Source of the DNA: Flavobacterium sp. UBA2787
Lineage (GTDB): Bacteria > Bacteroidota > Bacteroidia > Flavobacteriales > Flavobacteriaceae
Reading direction: 5' to 3'
Assembly (NCBI GenBank): GCA_002352205.1
Contig: DEHZ01000011.1
Span: forward strand, 1 to 64,000
Length of the DNA stretch: 64,000 nucleotides
Notes under the pieces: generated by a model
Seen by the model: only the letters and a program-made list of their open reading frames with translations
What the model was told of the DNA's origin: nothing
Databases searched by the model: none
In this document: piece after piece, positions 59,994 to 64,000 of the stretch
Numbering within the stretch: position 1 is the first letter of the stretch
Layout of the letters: every line of letters starts with the position of its first letter
Position numbers and translations under genes: made by a program

Positions 59994-61090
59994 TGAACAG
60001 GTTTTGAAAAAAGATTGGTAAAAAACACATTCAAATGCGTAAAAATTAAGGCAATTTCCATAATTGGAAACCAATAGATAACGTCTTTTTCGTTCAATTT
60101 ATTGGCTGCATAACCCAAGGATGTCCAAGTGAATATATAGCGAAACAAAACAATTGGCAACACAAACATCCATTGGTGTTGAAAAGCCAACAAAATGATA
60201 GCAAGAATTAAAAATGATAATTGTGATAAGAAAAACAATGCCAATTGAAAACGGTCAAATGATTTGTAATAGGTTGCGGTAGAAACATGTCTTCTTTTTT
60301 GATCAAACCATTCCTTGAAACTGGTTTTTGGCATGGAATATGTGAAACTTTCTTTAGAAAAGCAAACGGTTGTATTTTCTGAATTAGATGCTTGATTCAC
60401 AAATAAATCATCGTCACCGGAACGTAGTTTCATGTGGTCGATAAATCCGTTTACTCGGAAGAATTCGTCTCTTTTGTAAGCTAAATTACGCCCAACGCCC
60501 ATATATGGTTTCCCGATTTTTGCCCATCCAAAATATTGCGTAGCAGTCAACAATGTTTCAAAACGGATAAGTTTGTTTAGAAATGAATTCGGAATTTTTT
60601 CATACGCTCCATAACCCAAAACAATTGTTTTTTTGAGTGTAAAATTGGAACTCATTTCTTTTATCCATTCTTTAGAATTTGGATAACAATCGGCATCAGT
60701 AAAGAGCAAATATTCGTTTTTAGCTGCTTTTATTCCCAACGTAAGTGCAAACTTTTTATTTCCCCAAAAGGCTTCGTTGTTTTGCACTTTTACCAATTTG
60801 ATATTGGAATGTTGTTTTTCAAATTCTTCAAAAAGGTCTAACGTATTGTCTGAAGATGAATCATCTATCAATACAATTTCAAAATCAGGATAGTTTTGTT
60901 CGAGTAGTAAAGGAACGAATTTTCTAACGTTTTCACCTTCATTTTTAGCACAAACTATAATTGAAATCGGAATACGTTTTGGATTGCTTTTTTGAATCTT
61001 AGCAAACGAAAATTTTCCAAAAATCACTACATAATAGAGCAATTGAATGACCGTTATACCAATCAAACTATAAAACAATATGTCAAGCAT
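59984..61090 (-). CDS. Membrane glycosyltransferase family 2
   Basis: This 368-residue protein has an N-terminal helix (LFYSLIGITVIQLLYYVVIF), a GT-A domain with ISIIVCAKNEGENV, IVLIDDSSSDNT and DxD-type TDADCYP, a QKRRH motif (QxxRW-like), and two or three C-terminal helices. This is the architecture of processive or membrane-bound GT2 enzymes that act on lipid or surface glycans. The product is unknown. It overlaps the sigma factor gene downstream and follows the 67-residue gene by 15 bases. Confidence 0.88.
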   Translation of the reverse strand: MLDILFYSLIGITVIQLLYYVVIFGKFSFAKIQKSNPKRIPISIIVCAKNEGENVRKFVPLLLEQNYPDFEIVLIDDSSSDNTLDLFEEFEKQHSNIKLVKVQNNEAFWGNKKFALTLGIKAAKNEYLLFTDADCYPNSKEWIKEMSSNFTLKKTIVLGYGAYEKIPNSFLNKLIRFETLLTATQYFGWAKIGKPYMGVGRNLAYKRDEFFRVNGFIDHMKLRSGDDDLFVNQASNSENTTVCFSKESFTYSMPKTSFKEWFDQKRRHVSTATYYKSFDRFQLALFFLSQLSFLILAIILLAFQHQWMFVLPIVLFRYIFTWTSLGYAANKLNEKDVIYWFPIMEIALIFTHLNVFFTNLFSKPVHWK

Positions 61091-61105
61091 AATGTATTGG
61101 TGATT

Positions 61106-61309
61106 TTAAGAATGAGAAGGTTCTGAACAATCTTTCATTTGTTCGGGTGTTTTGCCACAAAAGCCACAGTTTTCACCGTCTTTGTTTAAAAACGGACTTT
61201 GGCTGGCACAAGTTCCTGCAAATTTTCCGTCTTTTTTCGCCCAAATTTTAATAGCAATTCCAGCAAAAGCGATTGCTAGCAACCCGATGGTAAGGAGTAT
61301 CAATTTCAT
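61106..61309 (-). CDS. Small membrane-anchored Cys-rich protein
   Basis: The 67-residue protein has one N-terminal helix (LILLTIGLLAIAFAGIAI) and an outer part with four Cys: GTCASQSPF, ENCGFCGK and KDCSEPSHS. Similar proteins in flavobacteria are called membrane or secreted protein. The four Cys could hold a metal or disulfides. It is probably in the operon with the glycosyltransferase and sigma factor genes. Confidence 0.75.
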   Translation of the reverse strand: MKLILLTIGLLAIAFAGIAIKIWAKKDGKFAGTCASQSPFLNKDGENCGFCGKTPEQMKDCSEPSHS

Positions 61310-61381
61310 CGTTCAATTGAATTTTTTTGAACTACAAAGGTACAAAAAAAGAGTTATTTAACAGATTGAAATTTGATAATT

Positions 61382-62395
61382 TTAAATAACATTAACCTCT
61401 GCTTCAATTGAAATTCCGTAGGTATCAAAAATCGTTTTTTGAATGTTTTTGGAAACGGCTAAAATTTCTTGTCCGGTTGCATTGCCATAATTGACTAAAA
61501 CCAGTGCTTGATTTTTATGAATTCCTGCATCGCCAAAACGTTTCCCCTTAAATCCGGCTTGTTCAATGAGCCATCCGGCGGGAACTTTTACTTCGGTTTC
61601 CGACACAACATAATGTGGCATATCGGGAAAATTTTGCTGAATTTTTTCAAAATCACTTTTCAAAATCACAGGGTTTTTAAAGAAACTTCCGCTGTTTCCC
61701 AGTTCTTTTGGATTAGGTAATTTGCTTTGTCGTATTGCGATTACGGCATTACTCACATCTTTTAAACTTGGATTTTTGATATGCTGTTTTTCCAATTCAG
61801 CTTCAATTGCACCGTAGGAAGTGTTGAGTTTATGATTGCGTTTCGTTAGTTTAAAAACAACTGAAGTGATGATAAATTCATCTTTTATTTCATTTTTAAA
61901 AATGCTTTCGCGATAACCGAATTTGCATTTTTCATTCGTAAACACCAATAATTCCTGTGTTTCTATATGAATGGCTTCGCACAAAACGAAGGTATCTTTA
62001 ATTTCTACTCCATATGCTCCAATATTCTGAATAGGCGTGGTGCCAACATTTCCCGGAATGAGCGAAAGATTTTCTAAACCACCAAAATTTTGCTCGATGG
62101 TCCACAACACAAATTCATGCCAATTTTCTCCGGCTTGACTTTCAACCCAAACAAATTCGTCGTTTTCATCGATTACTTTTTTGCCTTTTAAGTCTAAATG
62201 AATAACTAAAGCATCAATGTCTTGCGTAAGTAGCATATTGCTTCCGCCTCCTAAAATAAATTTTTTGGAAGTAGGATATTGTTGCAGAATTTCAATCAAC
62301 TCATCAGTAGAATGAACGGTGACGAATTCTTTTGCTTTGGCTTCAATACCAAAAGTATTGTAATTTTTTAACGAAAAATTAGTGTGAATTTGCAT
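61382..62395 (-). CDS. murB: UDP-N-acetylenolpyruvoylglucosamine reductase
   Basis: This 337-residue flavoprotein has NYNTFGIEAKA near the start, the FAD-binding GGGSNML, SLIPGNVGTTPIQNIGAYG, RQSKLPNPKELGNSGSFFKNP with the catalytic Ser region, and AGWLIEQAGFKGKR. Length and layout fit type I MurB as in E. coli. It makes UDP-MurNAc, a peptidoglycan precursor. It is 9 bases downstream of the DUF2461 gene, so they form an operon. Confidence 0.96.
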   Translation of the reverse strand: MQIHTNFSLKNYNTFGIEAKAKEFVTVHSTDELIEILQQYPTSKKFILGGGSNMLLTQDIDALVIHLDLKGKKVIDENDEFVWVESQAGENWHEFVLWTIEQNFGGLENLSLIPGNVGTTPIQNIGAYGVEIKDTFVLCEAIHIETQELLVFTNEKCKFGYRESIFKNEIKDEFIITSVVFKLTKRNHKLNTSYGAIEAELEKQHIKNPSLKDVSNAVIAIRQSKLPNPKELGNSGSFFKNPVILKSDFEKIQQNFPDMPHYVVSETEVKVPAGWLIEQAGFKGKRFGDAGIHKNQALVLVNYGNATGQEILAVSKNIQKTIFDTYGISIEAEVNVI

Positions 62396-62404
62396 GACGG
62401 AAAG

Positions 62405-63079
62405 TTATTCAACAGTTTCTAAAGCTCTGTTTAAAAATTCATTTAAAGGTTTTAAAGCAATGAGTTTTTGAGTGATTTTTTTAGCAAAATCTTTATCGGT
62501 AAACAATTCATCGCTTATTTTTTGAGTAGCGGTGAAACTTTTTAATTTTAAGAATTCGATGGCAGGATGATTTGGATCGTAATCTTTTGGGGCTTTTTTC
62601 AACACATTTGCTTCATCACGATCTAAAGCTCCAAACTCTTTTTTAAAGGTGGAATTAGACGAAATTTTTTCCAAATCTTCATGAAAAAAAGCAATTTCTT
62701 TTCGCACTTTTTTCAACTCTTCCGCTTCCGGACAATATAATCCGCCGGCAATAAAACTGCTTCCTTTTTCATAATGAATATAATATCCGGGTGAATTTTT
62801 ACTGTTTTTATTAGTAGAAAGCCAAATGCCCATATTGCTTTTATAAGGCGATTTATCTTTGGAAAAACGTATGTCTCGATTGATTCTGAATGTGCAGTTT
62901 TTTACTTCTAAATTGGCAAGCGAAGCATCCAAAGGTTTCATTTCTTGAAGAATTTCTGCAATGATGTTTTGGTATTCTTTTTTAAAAAGTTCGTATCGCT
63001 TTTTATTCTCGTGAAACCATTCTTTGTTGTTATTGTTTTTTAAATCTTCAATAAATTGGAGTGCTTCTTTTTGTGCCAT
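62405..63079 (-). CDS. DUF2461 family protein
   Basis: The 224-residue soluble protein has the DUF2461 (TIGR02453) pattern: ALQFIEDLKNNNNKEWFHENK, FRINRDIRFSKDKSPYKSN, GYYIHYEKGSSFIAGGLY. Function is unknown. It lies between recF and murB in one direction. Confidence 0.9.
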   Translation of the reverse strand: MAQKEALQFIEDLKNNNNKEWFHENKKRYELFKKEYQNIIAEILQEMKPLDASLANLEVKNCTFRINRDIRFSKDKSPYKSNMGIWLSTNKNSKNSPGYYIHYEKGSSFIAGGLYCPEAEELKKVRKEIAFFHEDLEKISSNSTFKKEFGALDRDEANVLKKAPKDYDPNHPAIEFLKLKSFTATQKISDELFTDKDFAKKITQKLIALKPLNEFLNRALETVE

Positions 63080-63126
63080 TTTATTTTTATTTAAAGGATG
63101 CTTTTATGATTGGTAAAGATATTAAT

Positions 63127-64000
63127 TTACAAGTGAAAAAGTTTATAACTCTGAAGTGTAGATTTCACAATTTTTTCAGTTCGTTCAGGATGTGTGTCAG
63201 AAATAAATAATTGTCCGAACTCATCATCATTTACCATTTCTACAATTTTTCCAACTCTGGTTTCGTCCAATTTATCGAAAATATCATCTAATAATAAAAT
63301 TGGTTTCTGACCACTTTGCTTTTTTAAGAATTCAAATTGAGCCAATTTCAACGCAATTAAAAATGATTTTTGCTGACCTTGTGATCCAAATTTTTTAATG
63401 GGATGATTTGCAATTTCAAACGATAAATCATCTTTGTGAATACCAACACTAGTGTATTGCAAAGCTCTGTCTTTCGATAAGTTTTCGTCTAAAAGAGTTT
63501 GAAGATTCTTTTCAAAAAGATGACTTTCATAAACCAATTGAACTTCTTCGGCCGAATTGGTTATGGTTTGATGATGTTTGTTGAAAATAGGCAAAAACTC
63601 TTCGATAAATTGTTTTCTTTTTTCAAAAATCGATTGACCTAACTCATTCAACTGTTCGTTGTAAATCTGTAAAGTATCTTTTTCAAAAACATGATTTAAA
63701 GCAAAATATTTCAACAAAGCATTGCGTTGCAAAATGATTTTTTGGTAGTGAATAAGCTGATTTAAGTAAACCGAATTTAGTTGCGAAATCACGCTATCCA
63801 TGAATTTTCGTCTGGTTTCGCTTCCTTCAATAATCAAATCAGTATCAGCAGGAGAAATAATTACAAGCGGAATAAAACCAAGATGTTCCGAAAATTTGTC
63901 ATACATCTTGCCATTTCTTTTCAAAACTTTTTTTAATCCTTTTTTTACGCTGCAAACAATTTGTTCGGTTCGTTCGTTTTTTTCAAATTCACCATCAATC
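63127..64000 (-). CDS. recF: DNA replication and repair protein RecF, 5' part outside the window
   Basis: The frame runs from a stop at 63127 through base 64000 without a break, giving at least 291 residues of the C-terminal part. Visible RecF features are ISPADTDLI with [10 protein letters not shown], the ABC-type signature FGSQGQQKS and the Walker [13 protein letters not shown]. The Walker A at the N-terminus lies beyond the window. RecF loads RecA at gaps in DNA. A TTG at 63924 is in frame, but upstream codons are also RecF-like, so it is not the start. Confidence 0.94.
   Translation of the reverse strand, partial: IDGEFEKNERTEQIVCSVKKGLKKVLKRNGKMYDKFSEHLGFIPLVIISPADTDLIIEGSETRRKFMDSVISQLNSVYLNQLIHYQKIILQRNALLKYFALNHVFEKDTLQIYNEQLNELGQSIFEKRKQFIEEFLPIFNKHHQTITNSAEEVQLVYESHLFEKNLQTLLDENLSKDRALQYTSVGIHKDDLSFEIANHPIKKFGSQGQQKSFLIALKLAQFEFLKKQSGQKPILLLDDIFDKLDETRVGKIVEMVNDDEFGQLFISDTHPERTEKIVKSTLQSYKLFHL

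Noticed and set aside
1-64000. tRNA, rRNA, tmRNA or CRISPR
   Set aside because: I looked for T-loop words such as GGTTCGAATC in gaps and for regularly spaced repeats, and found none. Weakly conserved RNAs could still be missed without a covariance search.

Overview
The window looks like chromosomal DNA of a member of the Flavobacteriaceae, probably Flavobacterium or a close relative. The DNA is AT-rich. Several promoters match the Bacteroidetes pattern (TTG or TTTG, about 19 bases, then TAnnTTTG, for example TATCTTTG upstream of argS and ffh). There are type IX secretion (T9SS) sorting domains of both type A and type B, TonB-dependent receptors, a FecI/FecR pair, and many short lipoproteins whose mature end starts with Cys followed by Ser/Asn/Asp. 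I see no rRNA, tRNA, CRISPR array, transposase, integrase or phage gene.

Layout. 1-16 kb: surface and envelope genes (a partial large secreted repeat protein, a lone ABC ATPase, an S9 peptidase, FabH, a TonB-dependent receptor, and a 1530-residue T9SS type B protein with nine tandem repeats). 16-23 kb: argS with a roughly 110-residue internal insertion, then a tightly coupled operon of two SGNH hydrolases (one with LysM) and an MBOAT acyltransferase, probably for O-acylation of a surface glycan. 22.8-32.5 kb: an accessory region of small, mostly unrecognised minus-strand genes (lipoproteins, membrane-anchored proteins, an ankyrin-like and other immunity-like proteins). Their spacers are filled with several families of short dispersed repeats, including a 102-bp direct repeat that seems to carry a promoter, hairpins with a compensatory base change, a small frameshifted gene, and the last 11 codons of a lost TonB receptor. 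32.8-37.4 kb: a cold-shock protein and a FecI-FecR-FecA type cassette. 37.5-42.5 kb: lipoproteins, an unlisted 39-residue membrane protein, a Crp/Fnr regulator, a DUF2892 protein, a T9SS type A protein. 42.6-64 kb: mostly core genes (ffh, folD, rluF, Nif3-like, lpxK, purine nucleoside phosphorylase, gap, lipA, murB, recF) with a subtilisin-like T9SS protease, a TPR hybrid histidine kinase, an ECF sigma factor and a glycosyltransferase.

How the parts fit. Core genes sit in short operons ended by clear hairpin terminators. The secreted proteins would leave through T9SS, whose machinery is not in this window. The strongest candidates for something undescribed are the repeat-bounded accessory region at 22.7-32.8 kb, the LysM-SGNH/MBOAT acylation operon, the ArgS insertion, and a nested-stem repeat that sits in two separate convergent intergenic gaps (8.4 and 54.1 kb). 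All functional calls are from reading the sequence; no database search was run.
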